Assembly (NCBI GenBank): GCA_027946365.1
Contig: JAPEUQ010000003.1
Span: 1,364,001-1,428,000, forward strand
Direction of reading: 5' to 3'
DNA: 64,000 bases
From: Kalmusia sp. IMI 367209
Lineage: Eukaryota; Ascomycota; Dothideomycetes; Pleosporales; Didymosphaeriaceae
Part shown: positions 1-10,349 of the stretch, piece by piece
Layout: each line of letters starts with the position of its first letter
How positions within the stretch are numbered: the stretch's first letter is position 1
Notes under the pieces: generated by a model
Seen by the model: only the letters and a program-made list of their open reading frames with translations
Told to the model about the DNA's origin: nothing
Databases searched by the model: none
Position numbers and translations under genes: made by a program

Positions 1-971
1 CGAGTACCAGAGCATCATGCAAGAGCCGTGGATGGATTTCGTTGATTGGAGCTCATATGAGACCCCGGACCAGGGCGCTGCGGCGCTGCATGGGGATGGG
101 TAAGTTTAAAAAAAGACACGCGCTAACAAAAGGGCAAAGTAGGAGCTCCCAATCTTTCGATGTTCTCAATTCGCCACGACACCTGCAGGACTTCATTCCT
201 GGAGAAGACGCCCTGGATACGCCACGAAGCAAGCCGCCCATTGTCTGTAGCTTCGAAGGATGCACTGCCAAACCTTTCAAACGCAATGCTGAACTTAGAC
301 GCCACTATCTCAAGCACGATGAGACACCTCCAGGATTCCCTTGTACAGCATTAGGCTGTGGCCGCGTCGGGAATCGTGCGTTCCACCGCTTGGACAAACT
401 CAATGATCACATCCTCTCCGGTCATGATGGCGAAACCTTGTTCCAATGTTTAGGAAAGAATTGCTCAGTTGTCTTGACGAGAGACTTAATGGCGCTACAT
501 TCTAGCCGGCTGCAAGATCTTGTCTACATTCGCAAATGCCCCATGCCAAAATGTACATTCCGTATCAATCTCTTTGGCCGCAAGATCCGTCATATGGACG
601 ACATGTTAAGCCACCTGCAACAGCAGCACGACCCAAGAGGTAGAGTGAAGTACGAAGCTCTCCTATTGGAAAGGGGTTACGGTGCTAGGGCCGCAAATGT
701 GGTTTGCCCGATTTGTCCTTCACAGGGTGCTCAATTCGAAGCACACTCCGATTTCTATCATCACCTTCTCTCGGCCCACGTAGAGGGGAAGCTACAGCTA
801 CCACTGTCGCTCGATTATAGGAGAGAAAATCATCTTTGTTTACCTGAATTCAACCGCAGCCAGGTCTACCTTCATAACGAAGTCCGTCAGCATCGCCGCA
901 CAATCTTAAGCTTGTGGCCTGGTTTCCGATATTTCCCAGTGTGGGATGACATTCGAGTCCACAATGTATGA
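1..971 (+). CDS. C2H2 zinc-finger protein, 5' end outside the window
   Basis: Two exons are visible: 2-99 (open to the window edge) and 143-971, with a 43-base intron (GTAAGT at 100, GCTAAC branch-like site at 122, AG at 141-142). Exon 1 is read in a different frame from the ATG at 42, so that ATG is not the true start; an in-frame ATG lies at 17 but the frame stays open upstream. The protein carries several Cys/His clusters: CX4C with H-X3-H (CSFEGC...HYLKH), CX4C...HILSGH, a CPMPKC cluster ending in QQQH and CPIC...HHLLSAH. The fingers are irregularly spaced, as in fungal C2H2 proteins of unknown role. Nucleic-acid binding or a regulatory role is inferred from the fingers; no orthologue is recognised. 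Confidence 0.8.
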   Translation, partial: STRASCKSRGWISLIGAHMRPRTRALRRCMGMGKFKKRHALTKGQSRSSQSFDVLNSPRHLQDFIPGEDALDTPRSKPPIVCSFEGCTAKPFKRNAELRRHYLKHDETPPGFPCTALGCGRVGNRAFHRLDKLNDHILSGHDGETLFQCLGKNCSVVLTRDLMALHSSRLQDLVYIRKCPMPKCTFRINLFGRKIRHMDDMLSHLQQQHDPRGRVKYEALLLERGYGARAANVVCPICPSQGAQFEAHSDFYHHLLSAHVEGKLQLPLSLDYRRENHLCLPEFNRSQVYLHNEVRQHRRTILSLWPGFRYFPVWDDIRVHNV

Positions 972-1717
972 TCAGGATGACGGAAATCTCGTATGGTACG
1001 ATTTATGGCGATCTGCTCCGTTAAATACGCGTCTGTGGTTATGTTTTCGGTTTTTCCTCTGCTGCTCACCTTCCTTGAATTACTGTGTCAAACTATTGTC
1101 CAAAGCCTAGTAGATAGAAAGAATCCAACTTCTAGACACTCCTTAACATCAACCTGTTCTACGCAACCGCTCCTGCATACAAGAACTTCAACTTCCCACA
1201 CGTTCCAATCCAATTGAGGACGTTGTTATGGATTCATCGACCGTGACAGACCCTTACAAAGTTTTAGTCTGGTAAATTTTGCTCTTGTGAAGCGTGGCAG
1301 AGCGTCTCAATATCTTCCAGCCTATGAAGGCAGCAACCCACTCCACCGAAGCCTAAGTCATATTAAAGAGAGACCATCCTCACAAGGTGTGGCGGAACAT
1401 CTGATAGTTCACAGCTAATGACACACCGACACATCTCATATGTTAAATAGGTAATCTTAAACTACAGATGAATAGGCTTATTACTTTTAGTATTACCCGT
1501 AAACCAACAAAAACTAGCTTTCTGCATGCACAGGGTATGATGCATACCATTACAGAATACCGATACTTGAAAATGCAGTCCATACGGAGATCCTAACGGC
1601 AATGAAAGTGCTAGATACTAATGATCATATTCGTAGACCACTATTCTAGGATAAACATGGAATGACCTTCACTAGTAAACCACTATCCTACTCAACTAAA
1701 TTCTATGTCTACTCATG
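972..1717. other. Intergenic, convergent 3' ends
   Basis: Lies between the zinc-finger gene and the convergent sulfotransferase-like gene. Only short ORFs without family resemblance occur; I see no RNA gene or repeat. Confidence 0.6.
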
Positions 1718-2764
1718 CTATACCCTTAGCCGTACATTCTTCAACGACTCATACGCATCGATAGTATCATTCACGAGCTTTACCAGTCGCTGGCTCAAAG
1801 CCTCGCCAAACTCTTCTTTCCACACGCCGCTCAGCTTCTCAATATCCATGTCCCCGGCATCCAACTTCCCTTTCTCGATACCGCTACTCGCCAATATAGT
1901 GCTCTTCATTCTCTTCTCCATCTTGCCGAGGCCGCTGAATTCTTCTTCCCCTGCAGCCTCCCATGCAAACTGTACTTTCTCATCGTCCAGCCCGACTGCT
2001 TTCGCGTACTTCTTCACCAAAGCCTCGTCGCCCAGATCCTGCGCATCTAGCACAATTGGGTACTCGACTCCGTCCACAAAACTTTTCCGATCGATGTCCG
2101 ATGCTGATTGGGTGTAGAATTTGTACAAAGCGAGACTCCAGTGGTACGTGCATTCCCACTGGTGAATCTTCTCTTCTTTCAGGACGGCTTCAATACCTTG
2201 GATGTCGATGGCTGTACGTAGACTACTCGGAAATGTGAGAGCGGGATGGCGGATGAGAAAAGTTGGTTTGACACGCTGTTGGAGGAAGGCGTCGGGTAGG
2301 CACGTCACATTATACTCGTTCTTCGTCACGCCTGCTTCCGCCGACTTCCAGTCTACTTGGAAATTGTCTGCAATCGATGAGTCATTTTGATATCCATAGA
2401 CGCGAGCCTCTGCGAGAGGATCGATCATCCAGTGCAGGTGCTCTTTAACGAAAGTACTCTTCCCTTGCTTTTCAGCTTCTGCGATTAAGTGTAGCCAGTC
2501 ATCGAAACTGGCCTGCATCATTTTTCTCAATGCGCTCTTCTGATCGTCGGTCCATTCTTGTATTGGCTTCCCCGGCAAAGAATGCTTGAAGCGCGGGCTT
2601 GCCGCGGGGAAGAAGATGTAACCGTCTAGGTTGTTGGAGTGGCGATACAGAGAAGGTTGCGTGGGGAGATTCAATAGCTTCAGAAGTAAATGCGAGGCTG
2701 TACGAGGAATGGTGAATACCATGTGATGGCCCGGTGGATGTACGGGCTGCTGTGCTGTAGGCAT
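1718..2764 (-). CDS. P-loop sulfotransferase-like protein
   Basis: Single-exon ORF of 348 residues when started at the ATG at 2764; the frame continues upstream to 2863, but those extra residues look like leader sequence. Near the N-terminus VFTIPRTAS resembles the PAPS 5'-phosphosulfate-binding loop of fungal sulfotransferase-like proteins, followed by a Leu-rich helix. Further on a HPALTFPSSLR segment sits where such proteins keep the 3'-phosphate-binding region. There is no signal peptide or membrane segment, so a cytosolic protein is expected. The family is common in ascomycetes but mostly uncharacterised, so sulfotransferase activity is an inference from fold resemblance. It is convergent with the zinc-finger gene and shows no operon-like link. 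Confidence 0.7.
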   Translation of the reverse strand: MPTAQQPVHPPGHHMVFTIPRTASHLLLKLLNLPTQPSLYRHSNNLDGYIFFPAASPRFKHSLPGKPIQEWTDDQKSALRKMMQASFDDWLHLIAEAEKQGKSTFVKEHLHWMIDPLAEARVYGYQNDSSIADNFQVDWKSAEAGVTKNEYNVTCLPDAFLQQRVKPTFLIRHPALTFPSSLRTAIDIQGIEAVLKEEKIHQWECTYHWSLALYKFYTQSASDIDRKSFVDGVEYPIVLDAQDLGDEALVKKYAKAVGLDDEKVQFAWEAAGEEEFSGLGKMEKRMKSTILASSGIEKGKLDAGDMDIEKLSGVWKEEFGEALSQRLVKLVNDTIDAYESLKNVRLRV

Positions 2765-3052
2765 GATGGTTTCTTGCACACTTGAATGGAAGATCTCTTG
2801 ACACCTCTTAAGGGTTATAGCTGTAAGATTCAGACTGACGCAACAAGTCAAAAAGATGATCACTTGGCAGATTCTGGGGTAGAGTCGAGGTATTTGGGCG
2901 AGCAGACCATATTTATGTTCAGATCAAGAGCTGTGGGCTAGACTAGTTCTGGTCCTAGCTTAGGGATGCTCTTACGACCCCGCCATCAGGCAGCAAAGGG
3001 AGGAAAAAGTAGACGTGCAGTCAAACCGAATGGTGAGCGATAACATCATACG

Positions 3053-3736
3053 TCAGCTCAATGATGTGACTATATCCTGTTGCGCATCCTTCTCAAGTAC
3101 AAGCACCGTGGGCCCAAAGTCTTGCTCCAGCAGCGTATCGCAATTCACCCCGATTCGTATCTCCGGTTTTTGCGCTTCATCTTCCGTTGCAAAGGAATAC
3201 AATCTTGCTTCACACGTGTTGAAACGCCTTCCTTTCACGAGAAAGGCTATGAAGCCGCGATGCGTGACGATGGCCAAATTCGGATGTGTACCCGAAAGCT
3301 CCTTCAGTCTCTTGCGCACTCTCTCCGCGCGGGAAGTCGCCCTTTCGATTGTGTGCGGCGGGTAGTTCCACTCTTCGGTACACGATGCGAAATCAAACTG
3401 GGGGTATTTTTTGCACAACTCATCTCGCGAAAGACCCTTGTTGCACTCGGCGTCGTGTGCTTCGCGAAGATCCGGCCAGATTTCAACGGGTATTGGAAAT
3501 GGATCGTTTTGCTGCAGAAACGGAAATATCTGTAGAGCCGTTTGAATGGTTCGTGTCATGGGAGATATGAGGATAATATCTGGTGTCGTCGCGAGCTTGA
3601 TTTGCTGACTAGCGTCATGGCCTGCTTCGGTCAAGGGTGGATCTCGATGAGGGTACCAGCGCTCAACGTTGTGGAGCGCTTCACCGTGTCGGATGATTTG
3701 AACGAACGGTAGTGCTGCATATTGTGATTTACTCAT
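3053..3736 (-). CDS. Histidine phosphatase (phosphoglycerate-mutase-like) family protein
   Basis: Single-exon, 227 residues, the usual size of fungal cofactor-independent-type histidine phosphatases. The catalytic RHGE motif lies at residues 16-19, followed by PLTEAG, the SPMTRTIQTA helix, the acidic LREAHDAE segment, and the second catalytic histidine in THRGF near residue 160. All core residues needed for a phosphohistidine intermediate are present, so the enzyme is probably active. The substrate cannot be told; many fungal members act on small phosphorylated metabolites. No signal peptide is seen. The next gene at 5018 is divergent across 1.3 kb. Confidence 0.88.
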   Translation of the reverse strand: MSKSQYAALPFVQIIRHGEALHNVERWYPHRDPPLTEAGHDASQQIKLATTPDIILISPMTRTIQTALQIFPFLQQNDPFPIPVEIWPDLREAHDAECNKGLSRDELCKKYPQFDFASCTEEWNYPPHTIERATSRAERVRKRLKELSGTHPNLAIVTHRGFIAFLVKGRRFNTCEARLYSFATEDEAQKPEIRIGVNCDTLLEQDFGPTVLVLEKDAQQDIVTSLS

Positions 3737-5017
3737 TGTGTGGTGAAGATGTGTCGTGCGATGTTTATGAGATTCGCCATGTTTTAAGGTTTGAGTAGGG
3801 TACTAAAGACGCCTGCTTTTCATTGGCCCACAACTACGCGCTCCATCGAACATCTCGTTGTGCGTACCCAACAGTGAATACGTTACCGAAGAGTTACGGT
3901 ACGCAGATAGATGAAGAGTCGATGTTTTGCATGGCGTTGGAGGTGGCCAAAGACACAAAGAAGCTAACAATCGTATAAGACGAGATGAAATTGGATGGCA
4001 CCGGAGTTGATTCACCATCATTAGTAGAGCTCTGGAACCAGAATCCTGAGGAGGCTTCAGGGACGTTCGCAAGGGTGTGACCAATTATAAACGCGAATTG
4101 CTAAATTAGCACTAGACCTCACTACTAATATTGACTAACTACGCACGTTCTGTTTAGGGTGCTCCTGTAGTAATGATCTACTTTTCGGTCAACGAAAGGA
4201 CAGCCAAATAAGTGACAGGTTTTACGTAGACCGGAAAGGTATCTGAAGTTTATCTATGTGGTCAGAGCGGAACAATACGGGATAATATAATCTATAAGCA
4301 ATGGCAATCCTGTGGCTTATGATAATCATATCGAATAGTGTTTCTTTGTGTGGTAACACATGTGCGCTGTTCGTCAAGAAGGACGAGGCTGAAACAAGCT
4401 TGACCGTCTCAGCGAGCAAGTATTGGCGTCTATAGCGCCTTCTTACAGGAGATTAAGCATATCAACGAACGTAATTTGATCTCTAAAAGAGTCATGCAAG
4501 GCTACGACTCAGCCTTCTGGAGGTCGGAGAAGGGTAGAAACGCCCTTTCTGGTCTATGAGAGGTGGTGTAGCCAATCATAAGGTCGAAGGACGGCGCCAG
4601 ACATTCGTACTGGCTAATTGACCGTGTATGTGCGGCCTAGCTCTCGTATCTTTCGCGAATAATCTTGTACTACCTCCCATAATGAGCTATGTGGAAGTTG
4701 TTAATCGGCGCGAACGCTGGGGCGCATTTCTAGATAGTGTTAACGACCGTATATCGTCTCTGCACATAGCGAGCTCTTCATTTCAATCCGCCTCTAAATA
4801 TCTGAACCTCCATTTATTTATTTGATGGTTGATCATAAGCCTCCATAGGTGTATCGTAAGCCGTCCAAAATAACGTTTTGTGACGCCCAAGCAGCTACTT
4901 CATCCCCTCGCCCCTCGATAGCAAAGCCTTTCACATTCTCTCCGTTTTGCGCTCTTTGAGGTAAAACGCTCTCTTCAAATTGAAATGTATCAAATAGAGC
5001 AATAATATACAACAGCG
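3737..5017. other. Intergenic, divergent promoters
   Basis: Separates the phosphatase (minus) from the membrane protein (plus). Contains only short unsupported ORFs; nothing else recognised. Confidence 0.6.
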
Positions 5018-5665
5018 ATGACAACTTATACGTGCTACGATAACGGGTGGTGTGGGTTTCTACCAATCGAAAAACCCACCGATGATACATTTTTGTCGAA
5101 GCCTGCGAAGACACTTTCAACAGAATCGCCGGCATTCATGAAAACAATCTTGATTACGACAGAAGTACCAGTCACTCGTACCCACACCACGCCTTCTAGT
5201 ACGGACGGCTCTACCTCCTCGACTAGTCATGGTTTCACCCTGACTGCGGACAGCGTCGACCATGGTAATACCAACGGGTTGTCTACAGGAGCGAGAGCGG
5301 GTATCGGTATTTCGGTGGCTATCGTCACCATTGGAATATCGATCCTAGGCGTACTGGCTCTTCGACGAAAATGGAAAGCAGGTGCGCTAAAAGCGGCTAG
5401 ACGTAACGAAGTTGAATGGGAAAAGGCGGAGCTTCCTCCACATGACGTACAAAAACATCATTTCCCATCAATCTCTGAGACTACAGGTACAGAATTAAGA
5501 GAATTACCTGCAATTTCAATGCCGCAAGAGTTAGAAGCGCATGTGACATTGAAACGGGGACATTCTGTGAACGAAGAGAGGGTGCATAGAGATGATAGGA
5601 GAGACGATATAGCCTTTGACAGTACGGGAGTCGAAGCTCAAGAATCTCAAGATAGATTGAAATGA
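5018..5665 (+). CDS. Single-pass membrane protein with Ser/Thr-rich ectodomain
   Basis: 215 residues. A short N-terminal stretch with a Cys pair (TCYDNGWCG) is followed by a Thr/Ser-rich segment likely to be O-glycosylated, then one membrane span near residues 93-113 preceded by GLSTGARAGIGIS, and a charged cytoplasmic tail of about 100 residues. This layout (Cys-containing ectodomain, Ser/Thr stalk, GxxAGIG before the span, basic stop-transfer) is typical of a large set of uncharacterised fungal surface proteins resembling wall-stress sensors. There is no signal peptide and the ectodomain is very short, so an upstream exon may be missing or the gene may be truncated; no convincing exon was found upstream. 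Function unknown. Confidence 0.6.
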   Translation: MTTYTCYDNGWCGFLPIEKPTDDTFLSKPAKTLSTESPAFMKTILITTEVPVTRTHTTPSSTDGSTSSTSHGFTLTADSVDHGNTNGLSTGARAGIGISVAIVTIGISILGVLALRRKWKAGALKAARRNEVEWEKAELPPHDVQKHHFPSISETTGTELRELPAISMPQELEAHVTLKRGHSVNEERVHRDDRRDDIAFDSTGVEAQESQDRLK

Positions 5666-7115
5666 GGATGGAGGATGGAAGACAAGATCGATATGAGAGT
5701 GGAACTGTGAAGCATTAGAGATCGGTCGGAAATAGATCGCCAGCGCAACCACTCTAGGGCTGTCATCCCGTCCTGCTATGTTGTAGTACAGCTCACAGAC
5801 GTCTCACCCGCATATCCTAAGCTTATGGGTTGACCTTTCGATAACACAGAAGAAGGCCCGCGCATCTCACTCCCACTTTCACTCTGCTCTCAACTTGAGT
5901 TCCTGCTTCCCGACGTATAATCACTGGCAAGTATCAGTAAAGCAGCGTCGCAGCTTACAAACAGCGCTTAATCGCAAGTGTTACTGCCGCTTCGTCTAGT
6001 GACCTCGCTGTACGGCCGCGCATTCGACGTCTATAGGCACGATGGGAAGGTTGTTCAACCGGCACCAGCTGTATCCGAAGAGAGTCGCGCGCCAACTTTT
6101 GTCGTTGGTTTGACGAAATGCAACATTGACGGCGGTCTTCTGAGGAACAAGGGTCTTTCGGTACCAGTACCAGAGGCCACACGCCGGCGGCAACAAGAAA
6201 CCTGAAGGCAGCGATCCAGACAATGAGGCATAAGGAAACATCAAGAACGCATGAGAAACATGAAGACTTGTTCACTGTTTAAGTATGGTTGATACAAAGT
6301 TCTGACGTTGTGAGCAGCATGTCGGGGGCCTGAGACCGTTGCTGTTTGAACCCTGTCCACACGCCACAGGCCGACCACACTCGAAGCGGAAAGAAGATCA
6401 ACTATCGAGGCGGTGCTGCGCAGATTCCTCAGACAGAAAAGAAACCTGATATGCTTTGAGGCATGCTTCTTTGCATTAGGCCACGAGGCTGTGCTGAAGC
6501 ATCACACGCTCCGATTGGACCGACTGCTTCGGATAATTCATTGCAGGCCCGTGCACAGCAGGCTTATGTCACCGCGGTCTCCCATTACACGCGACGCCCA
6601 AGTCGACAGTATCGAGAAACTCAAACGCATAACGTTGAACACCGCCATTCATTTCAAACTAGCTGTTTCCAAACCACACGCGCAATGATCGCCTCTCCCG
6701 CCCCATTCGTAAACCAAACTACCCTCAAAACAAGGTGTCGAGCGCTACCACTGTCCTCGTCTGAATCCTTCGGATACCACGTCGACCAGCCACAACCGCA
6801 TACTATCGCTGTTTGGGGCAATTGCAAGGAATATTTCTGTCTGATCGTTTCGGGACGAAGCTTCTGTACCCCAGACTAGGTCCGCAGTATCAGAGTGGAT
6901 CAATCCAAAAGGGGTCCGTACGAGAGTTTTGATATAAAGAGCGCCCAAGAAACCACTCGATCGGAGCATCAGCAGCTTTGACTAGCAGCACATCCCCTTG
7001 GACAATCTTCTACACTCTCCTTCATATCATCTTCCAGGTGAAGCCGGCCGGTCCTTACTCTAATTGCCATTCGAATTCCTCTTCTCCAAACTCCTTTCGT
7101 CTACTCAACGATATA
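5666..7115. other. Intergenic, upstream of the secreted repeat protein
   Basis: Contains a TATA-like element at 6931 and a pyrimidine-rich leader before the ATG at 7116. ORFs at 5955-6275 and 6413-6879 show no family features and were not called. Confidence 0.6.
6931..6940 (+). promoter_or_regulatory. TATA-like element
   Basis: GATATAAAGA lies about 180 bases upstream of the ATG at 7116 and is followed by CT-rich sequence, a common layout of strongly induced fungal secreted-protein genes. Sequence pattern only. Confidence 0.4.
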
Positions 7116-7989
7116 ATGGCTCCTCTTTTCAAGGTCGCTATTCTTCTCAACCGTACGATCTACTCCCACTTCTCAAGACCAACATTACCCAGGTACTAAC
7201 CAAACCATAGTCTCTCTTTACGTTGCCGCTCAAGGCACGCAATTCATCACGGGCAACTGTACAACGGACACCGATTGCGCGTCCGCATGCTGCGGTTTTA
7301 ATAGTGGCAAATGTGCGGCACCTATCGTAGCGCAGGAAAGAGACGGTGGTTGTGGCTTCGGTGATGCGCAACCAAACGCTAATGCTTTGGATGGAGGCGC
7401 AACAGGAGGGACAGGAAATGCTGCTGCCCCGAGTAGTGCAGCAGCATCTCCCGCTGCCACATCTGCCGCGAGCACTGGTTCTGGAAAGGCTCCAGGAACA
7501 CAGTTCATCACTGGCGCATGCGCATCAGATGCTGAATGCGCGTCTGCCTGCTGCGGCTTCAACAGCGGCAAATGTGCCGCTCCTATCGTTGCTCAAGAAA
7601 GAGATGGGGGATGCGGGTTCGGCGATGCTCAGCCAAACGCCAATGCCCTCCAAGGTGGAGGCGCGAATACTGGTGCTGCCAGCGACTCTGGAGCCGCTGC
7701 CCAAGCTCAATCAAACGACGGTCAGGCCGCTGCTGCATCCAGCCCCGCTGCAGCTGCAGCTACTGGCGCAACTGCCGGCGCAGGAACCCAGTTTATCACC
7801 GGACCTTGCACTTCAGACGCCGACTGTGGGTCTAACTGCTGCGGATTTAACTCTGGAAAATGTGCAGGCCCAGTGGTGGCGCAAGAGCGTGATGGCGGAT
7901 GTGGATTCGGAGACGCACAGCCTAATGATAATGCTGCGAAGGCTCTTCAGGGTCGAGGTCTTGGAAAATTCGGGCCTAGCTTTATGTGA
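7116..7989 (+). CDS. Secreted protein with three cysteine-rich BAS2-like domains
   Basis: Exons 7116-7152 and 7211-7989 are joined over a 58-base intron (GTACGA donor, TACTAAC branch, CATAG acceptor), giving 271 residues. Exon 1 is only 37 bases; without it the signal peptide is lost. The N-terminus is a clear secretion signal with likely cleavage after VAA. The mature protein has three copies of a domain of about 50 residues (GTQFITG, two spaced Cys, CCGFNSGKC, VAQERDGGCGFGDAQPN), six Cys each, joined by Ala/Gly/Ser-rich linkers. The domain resembles the biotrophy-associated secreted protein 2 (BAS2) type described from plant-infecting fungi, normally with one domain. An effector or surface role is inferred from this resemblance and the secretion signal; no activity is known from sequence. 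Confidence 0.85.
7234..7938 (+). repeat. Three in-gene copies of a six-cysteine domain
   Basis: Copies start at 7234, 7495 and 7783 and run about 155 bases each. Copies 1 and 2 are identical in protein over the 29 residues from FNSGKC onward, yet 17 of those 29 codons differ, all synonymously. Confidence 0.85.
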
Positions 7990-8914
7990 GCAATAAAGGT
8001 TCATCCGTTGTGAAAGGGGATTGATTGGATAATGGGCACGAAAAAAACTTTGGTTCTTGTTGGAATGACTTTTGGGGGATATGATTTACATGTGGGAGGG
8101 TCTGCGGCGCAGACCTATAATAATGTACTTGGGACGATACATTTAATCGCCTATGAACGAAGTATCGATTTGGCTTTGCCAGTGTACAAATATTACAAAA
8201 AGATTCGATAGATGACAGAGCTTCTGCCACAACTATGAGCTTACGAATCGTTATGTTTCCTAGAAGAAACAACATATAAAGATTAGCCCATTTTGCGAAA
8301 ATAATGCGACACTTACAAGCAAAGATTCAGCTCTTATTCGATGACTTCTACATACATCATCTTAGTGGATGGTATAGTTTGATAAAGGACACGCGCAATA
8401 TTCTATCTTTGAAGAAAAGCAATGTTGCCAGTCATCGCTCGTTAAGCTTCAGATATTTTAGGCCAATCTACAGGAGCCAAGTACTGATATTAATGATGGG
8501 CGCGGGTACATTATTTCTAGCTTTCTAGCATTTGACTCTATATTTGTACCTAGATTGTTATGCTGAGTTGAGTACCTCATTCAAGAAAGATACATCGTTG
8601 CTTGCATACTTCGTCCTCATTTAGGGTCTAAATATATTAAAAGCATTAGCACTATTATTAACAGAATGACCGCGTAGAAAGGGCTCGATTTTTGTTTCCG
8701 ATGTGCTAGATACTCAATACGCGAGACATCCCTGAATCCAATATCTTCGCTTGCAGGTCGAACCTGACAATGAAAACCAGGCCTTTGCTATCCATCAATT
8801 CTAGACCTCAAGTGTTCTGAAGCATTTACCAAGTCTTCTTCTGTAGGTCTGAACGTCTTTTCAAGCCCTACCTACCTCTCCATTCAAATACATCCGGCAA
8901 ACATGTCTCAAATA
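7990..8914. other. Intergenic, convergent 3' ends, AT-rich
   Basis: AT-rich sequence between two convergent genes. The short ORF at 8304-8528 has no supporting features. Nothing recognised. Confidence 0.6.
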
Positions 8915-9943
8915 TCAAGTCTCCTCATCCACCTCCCGCCGCATTTCCTGCAGAGTCTTCCCTACCGCCTCTGGATCCAATCTCTCCATCAATGCCCGTA
9001 CGTTCTTTTCGTAGAGTCTCACCGATTCCGCCAACTCGTTTTCTGTGCCATTCAAGCACTCCATTAGATCGCCACCACGTTCATCAGTAACATCCCGCAA
9101 GGCAAACTCCATCATGAACACTTCGTTCGAATGCTCTTCCATCGCCGTTATGATCTCTTCAAGAAGCTTTATCTTGGACGCCAAATTATGGGTTGGTTCG
9201 TTTACGTGCGATGAACTAGCTTTGGTACGGATGCTCACAAGATACTGGTTCAAAATACTGATTTGCACGTTCAGGTGCACGGTGCGTTTTTTCAGGTTCA
9301 GAAGCATGCTGGCGGCTGTCTTGATATGCGGAGGCGAGGTTATTGAGACGATATCCTCAAGCTGCGGGCTTCGGCGACGTGTAGGTGTGATAAAGAGTGC
9401 GTCTAGCGGTCTGGCCTGTCGATTTGGGGTCGCGCATCTTTCAGGAGATGCGTGCAGCGGCGTGCATACGTCTTTATCGGTGGCAGAAGGTGATGAGGCT
9501 GAGTGATTGCGCTTTGTTGATTGAACGGCATTCCAATCTGAAAATGGATGCGCCTCGTGGGAAGTTTTCGAGGCGAGTGTGTCGTCGAAATGCTCTGCTT
9601 CTCGATCGAGCGTCGCCTCTTCATCATAGGCATTCATAGCAACCTCTTCCTTTTCGTTGATTCCGTCATACATTCGCATAAGCTCTTCCTGCAATTCTTG
9701 CTTTAGCCGCTTCTTGTTGTTCCTCCTTCGCCATTCCATCCCCTGTTTCCGTGCAAGTATGGCTTTAAGTTGAACGGCAGCATCTGCAATTGCTTGGCCA
9801 GGTCGCGAGAACTCGCTGGTCGAATCAAACACGGCATTTTTGTAATTGCCGTTGTCCTGCCCGATGTACAGTGCTTGTTTGCACTCTTTTACTCGCTTTT
9901 GCGCGACGTGCGCAGCGAGAGCAAAACGCTTGTAATTGCCCAT
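8915..9943 (-). CDS. Uncharacterised protein with coiled-coil segments
   Basis: Single-exon ORF of 342 residues; not recognised. Residues 60-110 form a highly charged Arg/Lys/Glu-rich helix likely to be a coiled coil. Residues 130-200 are Ser/Pro-rich and probably disordered, with SP/TP sites, and the C-terminal third is again helical with heptad-like Leu/Ile spacing. There is no signal peptide or membrane span. Long length, good codon continuity and starting ATG support a real gene. A structural or nuclear scaffold role is possible but only a guess. Confidence 0.65.
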   Translation of the reverse strand: MGNYKRFALAAHVAQKRVKECKQALYIGQDNGNYKNAVFDSTSEFSRPGQAIADAAVQLKAILARKQGMEWRRRNNKKRLKQELQEELMRMYDGINEKEEVAMNAYDEEATLDREAEHFDDTLASKTSHEAHPFSDWNAVQSTKRNHSASSPSATDKDVCTPLHASPERCATPNRQARPLDALFITPTRRRSPQLEDIVSITSPPHIKTAASMLLNLKKRTVHLNVQISILNQYLVSIRTKASSSHVNEPTHNLASKIKLLEEIITAMEEHSNEVFMMEFALRDVTDERGGDLMECLNGTENELAESVRLYEKNVRALMERLDPEAVGKTLQEMRREVDEET

Positions 9944-10349
9944 TGTTGAAGAGTCACACTGTGGCGATGCGATATGAGGCTGGGATGTGAGTGAACACCA
10001 TTGAATAGCGCTTCAAGCATGTGGGTTGTGTTTGTTTGTTTACTAACAAAGCTGCAGTGTAACGTGAAAAAAGCGCCTGGTCAACGGTGAGGAGAGGCGT
10101 TCACCTTGTACAGTGAATTTGGGAAGGCACGATAGGTAACGGTTGCCAATGAGATCTTTTGTTTTTAAGGTATGGCAACGTTGGTATAGCATGCTAAGAG
10201 AACCCAGGTTATATAACAATTTGTATCGCTCGTATGGAAAACTTTTTTAGAATCGTGTAAAAAGATCATAAGTTCATCATAATACCTATCTTTAGATCAC
10301 TAGTAAACCGTGTTCTTTTTGTACAACTCTTCGTTTCCTAGTAGGAATT
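9944..10349. other. Short intergenic region
   Basis: AT-rich promoter of the coiled-coil gene and 3' flank of the AsaB-like gene; nothing else seen. Confidence 0.55.

Noticed and set aside
7346..7996. 216-residue ORF overlapping the secreted repeat protein
   Set aside because: Out-of-frame reading of the repeated Cys-rich coding sequence.
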